The translations under genes and the position numbers were made by a program. The notes under the pieces were generated by a model. It was not told the DNA's origin, did no database searches, and was given only the letters and a program-made list of their open reading frames with translations. From contig JAMCXQ010000015.1 of NCBI GenBank assembly GCA_023474835.1, positions 1-34,263 on the forward strand: DNA of 34,263 bases, written 5' to 3'. This DNA comes from Patescibacteria group bacterium (GTDB lineage: Bacteria > Patescibacteriota > Minisyncoccia > Minisyncoccales > CG1-02-41-26). Positions 7,727 through 15,460 of this stretch are shown here, one piece after another (position 1 is the stretch's first letter; the number at the start of each line of letters is the position of its first letter).

Positions 7727-10489
7727 CTATGTTCTGGGTTTTGTTATGACAATGGCTTTTTCCAAAACAAGAGGACCCCTCTCGGACGCCTTACCTTTGT
7801 AGGAAGCTGATGTTTTAAAGCCTGGCTGCAACACCTCTTTGACAAGCGCGTTGGTCACCGGCCCCTCTGTGCTATAATGTTCTTTTCCGGCATATGACAT
7901 CCCTGTTTTTTGTATAACATATATGTCCAATTCTTCCATTTTTTTAACAAACAAATCCCAGACATTTTTTATTTTATCTTTTCTTTTAAATAGCTCCACG
8001 CTGGCGTTTATAAGACCTCGCAATGCCGGATTTAAGGGTTGATGGGCGTCTGGGTCATCTATTATTGAAAATTCATCTTCGGGCACACGGTCTGTTTGTT
8101 GTACCCTTCTTTGGTAGGCAATATCAAACTCTTTTTCTGGGTAATCAGGGGTCTTTTCAATCTCTGCTATTAATTCTGATGCAATTTGCCAAATTTTTCC
8201 TCTTGCTTGTGTTTCCTGCCTGGTCGGTTTTTCTTGCTGTTCCGTTAGCCCCTCCTCAACCAACCGTATCGCTTCATTTATCGCATCGCCCAATTCCTGA
8301 ACTTTGCCATATTCCCCTGCTTTGTTCAGAGTTTTTAATTGCTCTATCATTGCCTCGCTGTTTTGTTCCAGCAGTTCTTTGGCTTGGTCAAACTCTTTTT
8401 TATCCAAGAGATTGTTTGCTCGGTTTAGCGTTTCTCCAACAATGCTTGGCGGGGCTTCGGGGGCTGGGGCGGTTTCTTTTGGATAAATTTTTATATCCAA
8501 ATCAGGCGGTTTTGTAAATCCATAGAGAGAACCGGAGAGAAGAATCGGCTCAAAGGAGTTTATGCTATTTAGCAAACTTTGCAATGTCCATTGTTCAGTT
8601 TGTAATTTTTCTATGGCGCCGCTATGATATTCAGGGTCATTGACAAAAAAAGAAATATTACCCCTATTGGCCTTGAATCCAGAAATCAAGATTGAATGGG
8701 CGGCCGGGTTGAATGGGTCAGTGTTTAACACTGCAACACCGCCTTCTCGCAAGAGTTGAAGCAGCTCCGCTACGCTGTTCAATGGGCGTTTTTCTAACCC
8801 TTTGCCCCGTAGGTATTCTTTTGTTTTTTCTATGTTTATACCCTGTTTGCCGCTTTCCTTAATTGATTCCAAAATATCCTTTTCCGAAAGGTTGTCCCTT
8901 AACCCCAGCGCCTCCAAAACATTTAACGCAGTGGCTGTGGTGCAGGACAGGGGTTTTGTTCGCGCAAAGTGTTCTTTTAGGATGTTTGGGGAGACATATT
9001 CAACGGATTCGTATATTTTGATTATTCCTTTTGTTTGTATCTCGCGTAACTCGTCATCCGTTTTTTGGATTTGTTTTTGAATTTTTTCTTGTGTTGTTTT
9101 GTTTTCGGGTGTTTTAATATCATCTATGCTGATTGTTATTTTTTCTGGACTTGGTTGTTGGCTTGGGTATTGGCTAATTTGGGATTTTATTTTTTCCAGT
9201 AATTGTTCCTCTTGCGTTTTAAACTTCGGGTTATCAAAAATGTTTGTTTGCGCGATTTTTTCTTGTTGTTTTTCCATCTCTTTTTTATCCAAGAGATTGT
9301 TCACCTGCCCCAGCACTTCATCAATGGTCGGCGGGGTTTCGGGGGTTTGTGGTTCGGGCGGCTTTTCTGCTAATGATTCGGTTGGTTTGTTTGTTTCGTC
9401 CCTAAAAATAACCTTTCCTTTTTTGACGACTTCCCATCGTTCGTCCGCTAACTTCTCTGTATAAGCAAGTTGCTCAATTTTTTCAATTATTCCTTCGCTG
9501 GCGTTATCAGGGAGATTGTAAAATGGTTTTAGCTGTTCTGTGAGTGTGGTATTGTTAAAATGGAGCCAAAGCGTTGGGAAAATATATCCTTTTTCTTTTG
9601 AATTATCTATTATGAAAAAGAAAGTCCCGGATCGGTTTTCTTCCAGCCGCACTTTTTTGTATGAATCCATTATACCCATATCCTCAATGCCCGGCGCGCT
9701 CATTCTCAAAAACCGATTTTTATATGTTGATCTCAGATAAACTTCCCATTGCCCCGGATCACTTTTACGATATTCGTTTATTTTTTCCATTAGTTTTTCC
9801 AAGCTTAGCGGGGCTTCGGGGGCTGGGGCTGGCGGTTCGGGCGACTTTTCTTTTTTGGTTAACAGTTCTGCTTTGTATTTTTTGCATTTTTCAACATTTG
9901 CTTTCCATTGCTCAAGGTTTTTTTCGGCTTCGGCTTGTGTGCCAAGGGAAACATGAGCTTGTTCGTAAATACTACCGGGTTCAAAAGACAAAGATAGCGC
10001 TGACGCCTTAACTCCAGCTTTTATTACATTTGTGACAAATCCATCACGAATACTTCCGCTAAATGGTATTTGATCTCTGTGTTCAAAGCATATCGTATTT
10101 TCCGGATCCATTACCAATAGTCCTAATTTTAGCAGTTTTTCTTTTATTTTTTTCCACAGGTCATAATCAAAAATTTTTTCAATGCCTCTTTTGTCTTTTG
10201 TATAACCATAAAGGGCAAAATAGTTTATAGCTAGATTCGATAAAAATTCTACTTCGCGCCGCACTCTTTTTTCTTGGTCTTGAATGGGCCTGCCGTCATC
10301 ATCAAGGGAGGAATTTTGTAAGTCGCTAATATAATCTTGCTTCCTTTCCGGCGGTAATAACTCGTCGGGTGATTTTTCAATTTCAGCAATCAGCTCGTTT
10401 TTCACTTGTTCAAATCTTTCTTCAAACTTGGCAAACCGTTCCGTTTCGCTGAGATTTTTGAAACTTTCCCTTGTTGTTGGTTTTTCCAT
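7727..10489 (-). CDS. 920-residue modular protein with an internal C39-like cysteine peptidase domain
   Basis: This is not a recognised full-length family. There is no signal peptide or membrane helix, so it is either cytoplasmic or exported by a non-classical route. In order: an N-terminal domain (about 1-180); a charged Pro-rich linker; a domain with KKVRLEENRSGTFFFIID and later ERWEVVKKGKVIF (about 230-370); a short copy of the IDEVLGQVNNLLDKKE module; a Gln-rich coiled region; a papain-fold-like segment (about 500-670); a full 70-residue helical module; and a C-terminal domain ending LQPGFKTSAS that echoes the N-terminal one. The papain-like part has Cys516 in LSCTTATALNVL, His598 in AAHSILISGF and Asp618 in FFVNDPEY, in the order and spacing of C39-type peptidases. 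It begins 3 bp after the ruvC stop and precedes its paralog by 17 bp. Confidence 0.8.
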   Translation of the reverse strand: MEKPTTRESFKNLSETERFAKFEERFEQVKNELIAEIEKSPDELLPPERKQDYISDLQNSSLDDDGRPIQDQEKRVRREVEFLSNLAINYFALYGYTKDKRGIEKIFDYDLWKKIKEKLLKLGLLVMDPENTICFEHRDQIPFSGSIRDGFVTNVIKAGVKASALSLSFEPGSIYEQAHVSLGTQAEAEKNLEQWKANVEKCKKYKAELLTKKEKSPEPPAPAPEAPLSLEKLMEKINEYRKSDPGQWEVYLRSTYKNRFLRMSAPGIEDMGIMDSYKKVRLEENRSGTFFFIIDNSKEKGYIFPTLWLHFNNTTLTEQLKPFYNLPDNASEGIIEKIEQLAYTEKLADERWEVVKKGKVIFRDETNKPTESLAEKPPEPQTPETPPTIDEVLGQVNNLLDKKEMEKQQEKIAQTNIFDNPKFKTQEEQLLEKIKSQISQYPSQQPSPEKITISIDDIKTPENKTTQEKIQKQIQKTDDELREIQTKGIIKIYESVEYVSPNILKEHFARTKPLSCTTATALNVLEALGLRDNLSEKDILESIKESGKQGINIEKTKEYLRGKGLEKRPLNSVAELLQLLREGGVAVLNTDPFNPAAHSILISGFKANRGNISFFVNDPEYHSGAIEKLQTEQWTLQSLLNSINSFEPILLSGSLYGFTKPPDLDIKIYPKETAPAPEAPPSIVGETLNRANNLLDKKEFDQAKELLEQNSEAMIEQLKTLNKAGEYGKVQELGDAINEAIRLVEEGLTEQQEKPTRQETQARGKIWQIASELIAEIEKTPDYPEKEFDIAYQRRVQQTDRVPEDEFSIIDDPDAHQPLNPALRGLINASVELFKRKDKIKNVWDLFVKKMEELDIYVIQKTGMSYAGKEHYSTEGPVTNALVKEVLQPGFKTSASYKGKASERGPLVLEKAIVITKPRT

Positions 10490-10492
10490 AAA

Positions 10493-10993
10493 TTATTTTG
10501 CAAGGCCTCCCGAAACCTTAGTGAAGGGGGTGAAACTAACGCACAAAGCCAAGGCCAAACCGTCGGCCGCGTCGTCGGGTTTGGGCAAGTGTTTCAGGCC
10601 CAAAACTTGCTGAACCATTTTTTGGATTTGTTTTTTGTCGGCTCGGCCGTAGCCGCATAAAGCCATTTTAACCTGCAAAGGCGTGAACTGCTGCACTTTC
10701 AGTTTTTTTTGGCTGGCGGCCAGCAGAATTACGCCCCGGGCTTCGGAAACCGGCAGGGCGGTTTTTAAGTTTTTGAAAAAAAAGAGCTGTTCCACGGCCA
10801 TAACATCGGGTTTGAATTTGCTGATAATTTTGTTGAGCTCAAAATAAAGTTTTGCCAGCCGCTCTCCGGCCGGTTTTTTCGCTTCGGTGGTTATTGCTCC
10901 GTAATCCAAAACCTCCAAAGCTTTTGGTTTTTTGGTTTTTATTACGCCCCAGCCCGTGATGGCCGTGCCCGGATCAATCCCGATAATAATCAA
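10493..10993 (-). CDS. ruvC: Holliday junction resolvase RuvC
   Basis: This endonuclease cuts Holliday junctions placed by the RuvAB motor, finishing homologous recombination. The acidic active site is complete: Asp7 in GIDPGTAITGWG, Glu68 in AVEQLFFF, and Asp141/Asp144 in PDDAADGLALAL. Length (166 residues) is normal. The frame starts at a TTG (10993) directly before ATT ATT ATC, which places the first Asp at the canonical position 7. ruvB lies two genes upstream on the same strand, and ruvA is 17 kb away next to uvrB. The C-terminus ends GLAK with no extension. No ribosome-binding site is seen; the upstream gap is filled with AATTAGG-type repeats. Confidence 0.97.
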   Translation of the reverse strand: MIIIGIDPGTAITGWGVIKTKKPKALEVLDYGAITTEAKKPAGERLAKLYFELNKIISKFKPDVMAVEQLFFFKNLKTALPVSEARGVILLAASQKKLKVQQFTPLQVKMALCGYGRADKKQIQKMVQQVLGLKHLPKPDDAADGLALALCVSFTPFTKVSGGLAK

Positions 10994-11105
10994 TTATTCT
11001 AATTGCTCTAATTGCCCTAATTATTCTAAATAATAACCAATGACCAAATCCCAATTAGGATTTATTTAGGTTAATTGGAATAATTAGGTTAATTAGGTTA
11101 ATTTT
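10994..11105. repeat. AATTAGG/CTAATT repeat cluster between yebC and ruvC
   Basis: The gap consists almost entirely of CTAATT- and AATTAGG-based short units. They include an inverted pair, CCTAATTATTC at 11016-11026 and GAATAATTAGG at 11078-11088, which could fold into a hairpin. There is no sign of a gene or a standard terminator. Confidence 0.65.
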
Positions 11106-11111
11106 TTAAAT

Positions 11112-11858
11112 TTAGTTCGCTAAATTTGAGAAAATATTTTGTGTTGCTTCGTTTTCGTCCAGTTCTTCAATCAGTTTTTGGCAGGCGGTTTGTTCGCTGT
11201 CGGACAGGGCAATTTCGTTTTTGGCAAGCCACGCCAAACTGGCCGATTCAATTTCCGCGCCCGCTTTGATTAAATTTTGTTTTGTCTGTTCCAAATTTTC
11301 CGGTTTTGTCCTAACCTCCAAAAATTCCCCGTCTTGCTCGCTGTACCATTCTATGTCTTCCGCGCCCGCCTCTATTGCCGTCAGTTCCAACTCTTCCTTA
11401 TTTTTGAGTTTTGAGTTTTGAGATTTGAGATTGACGATGATAATCCCTCGTTTTTCAAACTGCCACTTTATTGACCCCTCCTGCGCCAGCTTGGCATTAT
11501 GCTTGTTGAGAATTTGCTTTATTTCAGACATTGTCCTGTTTTTGTTGTCGGTGATGCCCTCAATGATAAAAGCGGAGCCCGAAGGCCCCAACGCTTCAAT
11601 GAAAATTTCTTCCAAAATTTGGCCGTCGTTAAGTTCGCCCGAACCCCTTTTTATCGCCCGTTCAATGTTGTCTTTGGGCATATTGGCTTTTTTTGCCTCG
11701 TCAATGGCTTGTTTGAGCTTTGGGTTAAAATCCGGGTTGGGGCCTTCTTTTGCCGCAATGGAAATAAGCCGCGCCAGTTTAGAGAAGATTTTGCTTCTTT
11801 GCTGGTCGTTTGCGTCTTTTGCTCTTTTTACGGTTTTAGCGTGCGAATGTCCTGACAT
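11112..11858 (-). CDS. yebC: YebC/PmpR-family protein
   Basis: YebC proteins act as transcriptional regulators or as translation factors relieving stalls at proline stretches, depending on the member. The start MSGHSHAKTVKRAKDANDQQRSKIFSKL is the family signature (usual form HSKWANIKHRK...). KANMPKDNIERAIKRG and EALGPSGSAFIIEGITDNKNRT are also conserved. The only oddity is after KRGIIIVN, where the conserved WxFExKGxIxV strand is followed by LKSQNSKLKNKEE. That segment is encoded by four CTCAAAA-type heptamers (11402-11429) and lies where relatives have an ordinary short loop. The ATG at 11858 is preceded by CATAAT ten bases upstream, which suggests a nearly leaderless transcript. A short gap separates it from the ComEA-like gene. 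Confidence 0.95.
   Translation of the reverse strand: MSGHSHAKTVKRAKDANDQQRSKIFSKLARLISIAAKEGPNPDFNPKLKQAIDEAKKANMPKDNIERAIKRGSGELNDGQILEEIFIEALGPSGSAFIIEGITDNKNRTMSEIKQILNKHNAKLAQEGSIKWQFEKRGIIIVNLKSQNSKLKNKEELELTAIEAGAEDIEWYSEQDGEFLEVRTKPENLEQTKQNLIKAGAEIESASLAWLAKNEIALSDSEQTACQKLIEELDENEATQNIFSNLAN
11402..11429. repeat. In-frame heptamer array inside yebC
   Basis: Four tandem units, three TTTTGAG and one ATTTGAG on the plus strand, add the peptide LKSQNSKLK to YebC. A related array in tsaE (16764-16788) encodes FKIQNSKFK in the same reading phase. Confidence 0.85.
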
Positions 11859-11904
11859 AGTATTATGAATTATGGATTACGAATGCATTGTAATGAAAAA
11901 TCCC

Positions 11905-12972
11905 TTAAAAATCAATTTTTTGGGCGTTGGTCGGTTTGGTTTTCTGTTTGAGAATTATCACGACAATTGCCGAACCAGCAGCAATGGCAATGCCAACGGC
12001 CAATTCCAAAATACGGTCCGGGTTTTTGGAAAAAGGGGTTTTGGCATTTATGTTGGCAGTCAGGTCTTCGGCTGTTTGCGCAATGTTTGACAAGGCGTTT
12101 GTCGCTGGATAGCCGGTCATGGACTTAACCTGGTTAAGCCCAGGGATGGCGGGGCCGGCAAGATTTTGCGCGCCCGGGGTGGGAGTGGAGCTCCAGACGT
12201 GATTTTGCCCCAGCCTGTTCCAGGATTGTCCCTGGCTTGCTTTGCCATATTCGGTTTTGCCGGCAATCTGTCCGTTTGGGTCCAGCAATTCCAGGCCGTC
12301 GCCGCTGTTTTGCAAAACGATTTTCGTCTGCGGTCTTGTCAAAACCAAAAAACCGTTCGCTTTTATTTCCGTGTTGTCAGGAAAAACAAATGTTTTTATC
12401 GAGCCGACAGTGTCTCTTAAACTCCAGCCCGCCAAAGAAACGTCAAAATTGTTAGCGTTAAAAAGCTCTACCCACTCGTTTTCTTCGTCAGAACCGCTGG
12501 GAGAGGGCATTACTTCGTTGATAAAAACGTTTTTCGGATAAGCAATAGTCTCCAGAGGGGTCCTCTCCGGAACTATTTCCAGGGGAGTTGTCTCCAGGGA
12601 GGACCCCTCTGGAGGTTTCTGCGTGGGCGCGGTTTCTGTGGTTTCCGCAGTTGTTGCGTTGGCTGTGGCAGGAGATATCTGGGAATCGGCAGTTGGCAAT
12701 TGGCTGGTTTGGCAATTGACGCAAGCCAGGCCTTGCTGTTTGATTTTTTCTAAGGTTTTTTCGCCTATGCCTTTTACTTTCAGCAAATCATCTACCGAAG
12801 AAAACGGCCTGGCATTTATAATCGCCTGGGCTTTGACCGGACCGATACCCGTTAATGTTTCCAAGCCAGTTAACGAAGCAGCGTTAATGTCCACTGGCCG
12901 GCCCGCAACAGCGGGAAACAAGGGCATAACCGCAAGGCAAACAGCCAGCGCAATTAGCGGCAGTTTATTCAT
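11905..12972 (-). CDS. ComEA-like helix-hairpin-helix protein with lamin-tail domain and C-terminal anchor
   Basis: This is probably a cell-surface DNA-binding protein for DNA uptake. A signal peptide (about 1-24) leads to tandem helix-hairpin-helix motifs: VDINAASLTGLETLTGIGPVKAQAII, then LLKVKGIGEKTLEKIKQQG. A low-complexity Thr/Pro linker follows (about 95-145). Next comes a lamin-tail-type beta domain (about 148-265) with VFINEVMPSPSG, ENEWVELFN and LAGWSLRD. A hydrophobic helix near 322-345 plus basic residues forms a C-terminal membrane anchor. HhH plus LTD architecture fits extracellular DNA binding. The linker is partly made of a large inverted repeat (12550-12614) that shares its core with the palindrome in uvrB. 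The gene sits 13 bp after ruvB, which may be coincidental for function. Confidence 0.85.
   Translation of the reverse strand: MNKLPLIALAVCLAVMPLFPAVAGRPVDINAASLTGLETLTGIGPVKAQAIINARPFSSVDDLLKVKGIGEKTLEKIKQQGLACVNCQTSQLPTADSQISPATANATTAETTETAPTQKPPEGSSLETTPLEIVPERTPLETIAYPKNVFINEVMPSPSGSDEENEWVELFNANNFDVSLAGWSLRDTVGSIKTFVFPDNTEIKANGFLVLTRPQTKIVLQNSGDGLELLDPNGQIAGKTEYGKASQGQSWNRLGQNHVWSSTPTPGAQNLAGPAIPGLNQVKSMTGYPATNALSNIAQTAEDLTANINAKTPFSKNPDRILELAVGIAIAAGSAIVVIILKQKTKPTNAQKIDF
12550..12614. repeat. In-frame inverted repeat inside the ComEA-like gene (AGAGGGGTCCTC family)
   Basis: Perfect 16-bp arms (12550-12565 and 12599-12614) flank a 33-bp centre that itself contains CCAGGG-type sub-repeats. 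The arm core CAGAGGGGTCCTCTC is shared with the 48-bp palindrome in uvrB at 29795. It encodes part of the linker, including PEGSSLETTPLE; the uvrB copy encodes TEGSSLS. Confidence 0.88.
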
Positions 12973-12985
12973 AAAATCATAAATT

Positions 12986-13966
12986 TTATTTTTTGAGGTG
13001 CGAAAACGCCAGAGGCGTGGCTACCCTGCCTTTGGGGGTGCGGCTGATAAAGCCGAGCCGCATTAAATAGGGCTCGTAAACGTCCAAAATAGTGTCTTCT
13101 TCTTCGGCAATTGCCGCGGCGAGCGCCTGCAAGCCGGCCGGGCCGCCGCAGAACTTATCGATCAGGGCATTCATTAGCCGTTTGTCGGAGGCGGTCAGAC
13201 CTGCTTCGTCAATTTCAAGCTCGGCCAGCGCTGTTTTGGCAATTTCTTTTGTTATTATGCCGTTGGCTTTTACCTGCGCGAAGTCTCGTACTCTTTTAAG
13301 CAGATGATTGGCGGTTCTGGGAGTAAAGCGGCTGGCTTTGGCAATAACTGCCAGGCCATCTGGTTCGGCTTTGATGTTTAAAATCTGGGCTGAACGGGCC
13401 AGGATTTTTTCAATATCGGCTATGTCATAGAAGTTGAGGCCGAGCACGGCTCCAAATCTTGAGCGCAAAGGGGACGACACTGCCGCTAATCTTGTGGTGG
13501 CGCCGATTAAGGTGAAGCGGGGCAGGGCCAGTTCCATTGTGCGCGCCATCGGGCCCTTGCCCAAAATCAGGTTGAGCTTAAAGTCCTCCATTGCCGGATA
13601 AATGAATTCTTCTATTACTCTGTTGAGCCGGTGACATTCGTCGATAAACAAAATACCCCCTTCAGTAAGGTTTGTTAAAATGGCAGCCAGGTCGCCGGCC
13701 CGCTCGATTGCCGGGCCCGAAGTGATTCTGATATCCGCGCCGATCTCCTGGGCGATTAAATGCGCCATTGACGTTTTACCCAGCCCGGGATTTCCATATA
13801 AAAGGAGGTGCTCGGGCGCTTCTTTTCTTTGTTTCGCCGCGTCAATGATAATGCGGACATTTTGCTTTGTCCTATCTTGGCCGACAAAATTGTCCCAGCT
13901 CCTTGGCCGCAGAGTTAAATCCAAAAAATCCTCTCCCTCCAATTTTTGGGGTTGGGGTCTTGACAT
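12986..13966 (-). CDS. ruvB: Holliday junction branch-migration ATPase RuvB
   Basis: RuvB is the hexameric AAA+ motor that pulls DNA through the RuvA-bound Holliday junction. It starts with the typical [23 protein letters not shown]. It has Walker A ([13 protein letters not shown]), Walker B ([11 protein letters not shown]), sensor 1 ([21 protein letters not shown]) and the C-terminal winged helix with [20 protein letters not shown]. The GATTR and RSRFG (arginine finger) motifs are intact. At 326 residues it is complete. Its start codon region overlaps a consensus promoter that points the other way, toward the putative ncRNA. Its own promoter must lie in the AT-rich 13966-14000 stretch. Confidence 0.98.
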   Translation of the reverse strand: MSRPQPQKLEGEDFLDLTLRPRSWDNFVGQDRTKQNVRIIIDAAKQRKEAPEHLLLYGNPGLGKTSMAHLIAQEIGADIRITSGPAIERAGDLAAILTNLTEGGILFIDECHRLNRVIEEFIYPAMEDFKLNLILGKGPMARTMELALPRFTLIGATTRLAAVSSPLRSRFGAVLGLNFYDIADIEKILARSAQILNIKAEPDGLAVIAKASRFTPRTANHLLKRVRDFAQVKANGIITKEIAKTALAELEIDEAGLTASDKRLMNALIDKFCGGPAGLQALAAAIAEEEDTILDVYEPYLMRLGFISRTPKGRVATPLAFSHLKK

Positions 13967-13987
13967 TTTTGAAAAATATTATATAAT
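13960..13987 (+). promoter_or_regulatory. Consensus sigma-70 promoter for the putative ncRNA
   Basis: TTGACA (13960-13965), a 16-nt spacer and TATAAT (13982-13987) match both hexamers exactly. The promoter points right, away from ruvB. No plus-strand protein gene lies downstream before a strong terminator at 14113-14149. Confidence 0.8.
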
Positions 13988-13993
13988 ATAATC

Positions 13994-14149
13994 GTTAGTT
14001 CAAATCCCCCAGGAATCCTTTTTTGAATGGATAAGCAGGTGCGAGCTTGCTTATTCCCGAAAAGAATTCTCACCCAAGGGCAAACTTTGGTAAGGGTTTT
14101 GGACTAATCCCCTCTCCTTCTTTGCTTGCAAAGAAGGAGATTTTGTTTT
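13994..14149 (+). ncRNA. Putative structured small RNA, possibly 6S-like
   Basis: A perfect promoter and a strong intrinsic terminator bracket about 150 nt with no reading frame. The sequence folds on paper into a rod. The 5' segment 13995-14008 (TTAGTTCAAATCCC) pairs with 14094-14107 (GGGTTTTGGACTAA) with one mismatch and one wobble pair. A middle stem pairs 14013-14022 with 14060-14069. An apical stem-loop spans 14029-14057, with GGATAAGC paired to GCTTATTCC. A bulged 3' side holds a small CCAAG/CTTTGG hairpin. Closing stem, asymmetric internal loop and apical stem resemble 6S RNA, which binds RNA polymerase. SRP RNA motifs are absent. The class is inferred; the existence of a transcript is better supported than its identity. 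Confidence 0.65.
14113..14149 (+). terminator. Strong intrinsic terminator
   Basis: A 13-bp perfect stem (TCTCCTTCTTTGC with its complement) is followed by TTTTGTTTT on the plus strand only. It therefore ends a rightward transcript, not that of the ATPase gene that stops at 14157 on the other strand. Confidence 0.85.
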
Positions 14150-14156
14150 AACTAGG

Positions 14157-15452
14157 CTATTCTCCCGCGGTTCTTTCTATTTCTTCAATACTGGTGATTC
14201 CGCTCACCACCTTTAAAAATCCGTCTTCTTTTATGCTGATCATTCCTTTCTCTTTGGCTTTTTTGCGCAATTGGGGCACTGACGGCGACCGTAAAATCAT
14301 ATTTTCCGTTTCGTCGTCCACCACGAAAAACTCAAAAATGCCGATTCTTCCTTTATAGCCGGTATTGTTGCAAAAACTGCACCCGAAAGTATGCGGAATT
14401 TTTAAAGACGGGCTGGCAAGTTTTTTGGCTGTTTCATTTTTAACCGGGCCGGGGCTCAGGTCGGACAGCTCGTTTTGCAGTTTCCGCAATTCCTCGGCGG
14501 TTGGCTTTTCCTGTCTGGCGCAGTTAGGACAAATTTTTCTGACTAACCTTTGCGCCACGACCAAATTCAGGGCCGGCGCTATGTTCGTTGGTTTTTCGCC
14601 TAGGGCTTGCAAGCGGATAATCGCTCCGGCCGCGTCGTTCGTATGCAGGGTTGACAAAACCAAATGGCCGGTAAGGCTGGCTTGCAGGGCGATTGAGGCA
14701 GTTTCCAAATCCCTTATTTCGCCAACCAGAATAACGTCGGGGTCCTGCCGGACAATTGCCGAAAGCCCGTTTTTGAAATCGTAGCCTTTTTCCGGATCGG
14801 TTTGCGTTTGGGAAACGCCCGGCAAATGGTATTCAATAGGGTCTTCAATGGTGATGATTTTTATTTGGGGGTTTTGGATTTCTTTTAAGATGGCGTAAAG
14901 AGTCGTGGTTTTGCCCGAGCCGGTCGGCCCGGTAACGATTATCATCCCGTTGGGCTGGCCAATCTCTTTTTTGAAAACCGCCAGCAGTTCCGGTCTTACC
15001 CCCAGTTCTTCAACGCTCAAAACCTTTTTCGGGTTCAAAATCCGTCCAACCAGCGTTTCACCGTATTCCGAAGGCAGAGTTGACACCCTTACTTCAATTT
15101 TCGCCTGTCCAGCGTCAATGGTGAAACGGCCGTCCTGCGATTTTTCGGTTATATTAAGCTTGATGCCCGCCAGCAGCTTGATTCTTGACAGAATGTTTTG
15201 GTAGAGCTCTTTTTGCAAAAAGAGCACATCGTGCAGAAGCCCGTCAATGCGCACCCGCAACTTAACCGCTTTTTCCTCCGGCTCAAGATGAATGTCCGAG
15301 CAGTCAAGAACAATGGCTCCAGCAAGCATAATTTCCAAAAGAGCGGAAATCTCTTTTTGCTTGTTTTTGTCGATTAAGCCCTGGAACTGGCTCAGTCCAG
15401 CGACCGAGTTCCTGATTCCCGCCAGGTTGTTTATGCGTATTTGTTCTTCCAT
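14157..15452 (-). CDS. GspE/PulE/PilB-type secretion ATPase
   Basis: This hexameric cytoplasmic ATPase powers assembly of type IV pili or a related secretion fibre. It shows the N2 domain motif CSDIHLEPEEKAVKLRVRIDG, Walker A GPTGSGKTTT (Lys181), an Asp box (ITIEDPIEYHLPGVSQTQ), Walker B (DPDVILVGEIRD), a His box (LTGHLVLSTLHTNDAAGAI) and a four-cysteine zinc site made of CPNC and CSFC. At 431 residues it lacks the N1 domain found in full-length PilB (about 560 residues), so it starts directly with a short helix before N2. It follows a degenerate DHH-like gene by 8 bp, so the two are probably one operon. No pilin or PilC gene is visible here. In CPR cells such systems are linked with attachment and DNA uptake. 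Confidence 0.93.
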   Translation of the reverse strand: MEEQIRINNLAGIRNSVAGLSQFQGLIDKNKQKEISALLEIMLAGAIVLDCSDIHLEPEEKAVKLRVRIDGLLHDVLFLQKELYQNILSRIKLLAGIKLNITEKSQDGRFTIDAGQAKIEVRVSTLPSEYGETLVGRILNPKKVLSVEELGVRPELLAVFKKEIGQPNGMIIVTGPTGSGKTTTLYAILKEIQNPQIKIITIEDPIEYHLPGVSQTQTDPEKGYDFKNGLSAIVRQDPDVILVGEIRDLETASIALQASLTGHLVLSTLHTNDAAGAIIRLQALGEKPTNIAPALNLVVAQRLVRKICPNCARQEKPTAEELRKLQNELSDLSPGPVKNETAKKLASPSLKIPHTFGCSFCNNTGYKGRIGIFEFFVVDDETENMILRSPSVPQLRKKAKEKGMISIKEDGFLKVVSGITSIEEIERTAGE

Positions 15453-15460
15453 ATTTTGGT

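Noticed and set aside
13995-14015. TTCAAAT flanked by C-rich sequence looked like a tRNA T-loop
   Set aside because: The five bases before it do not pair with the five after it, no acceptor stem or anticodon arm follows, and the same bases pair convincingly with 14094-14107.
14029-14057. Apical stem-loop considered as a signal recognition particle RNA
   Set aside because: The conserved asymmetric and symmetric loops and the GGAA tetraloop context of SRP RNA are missing.
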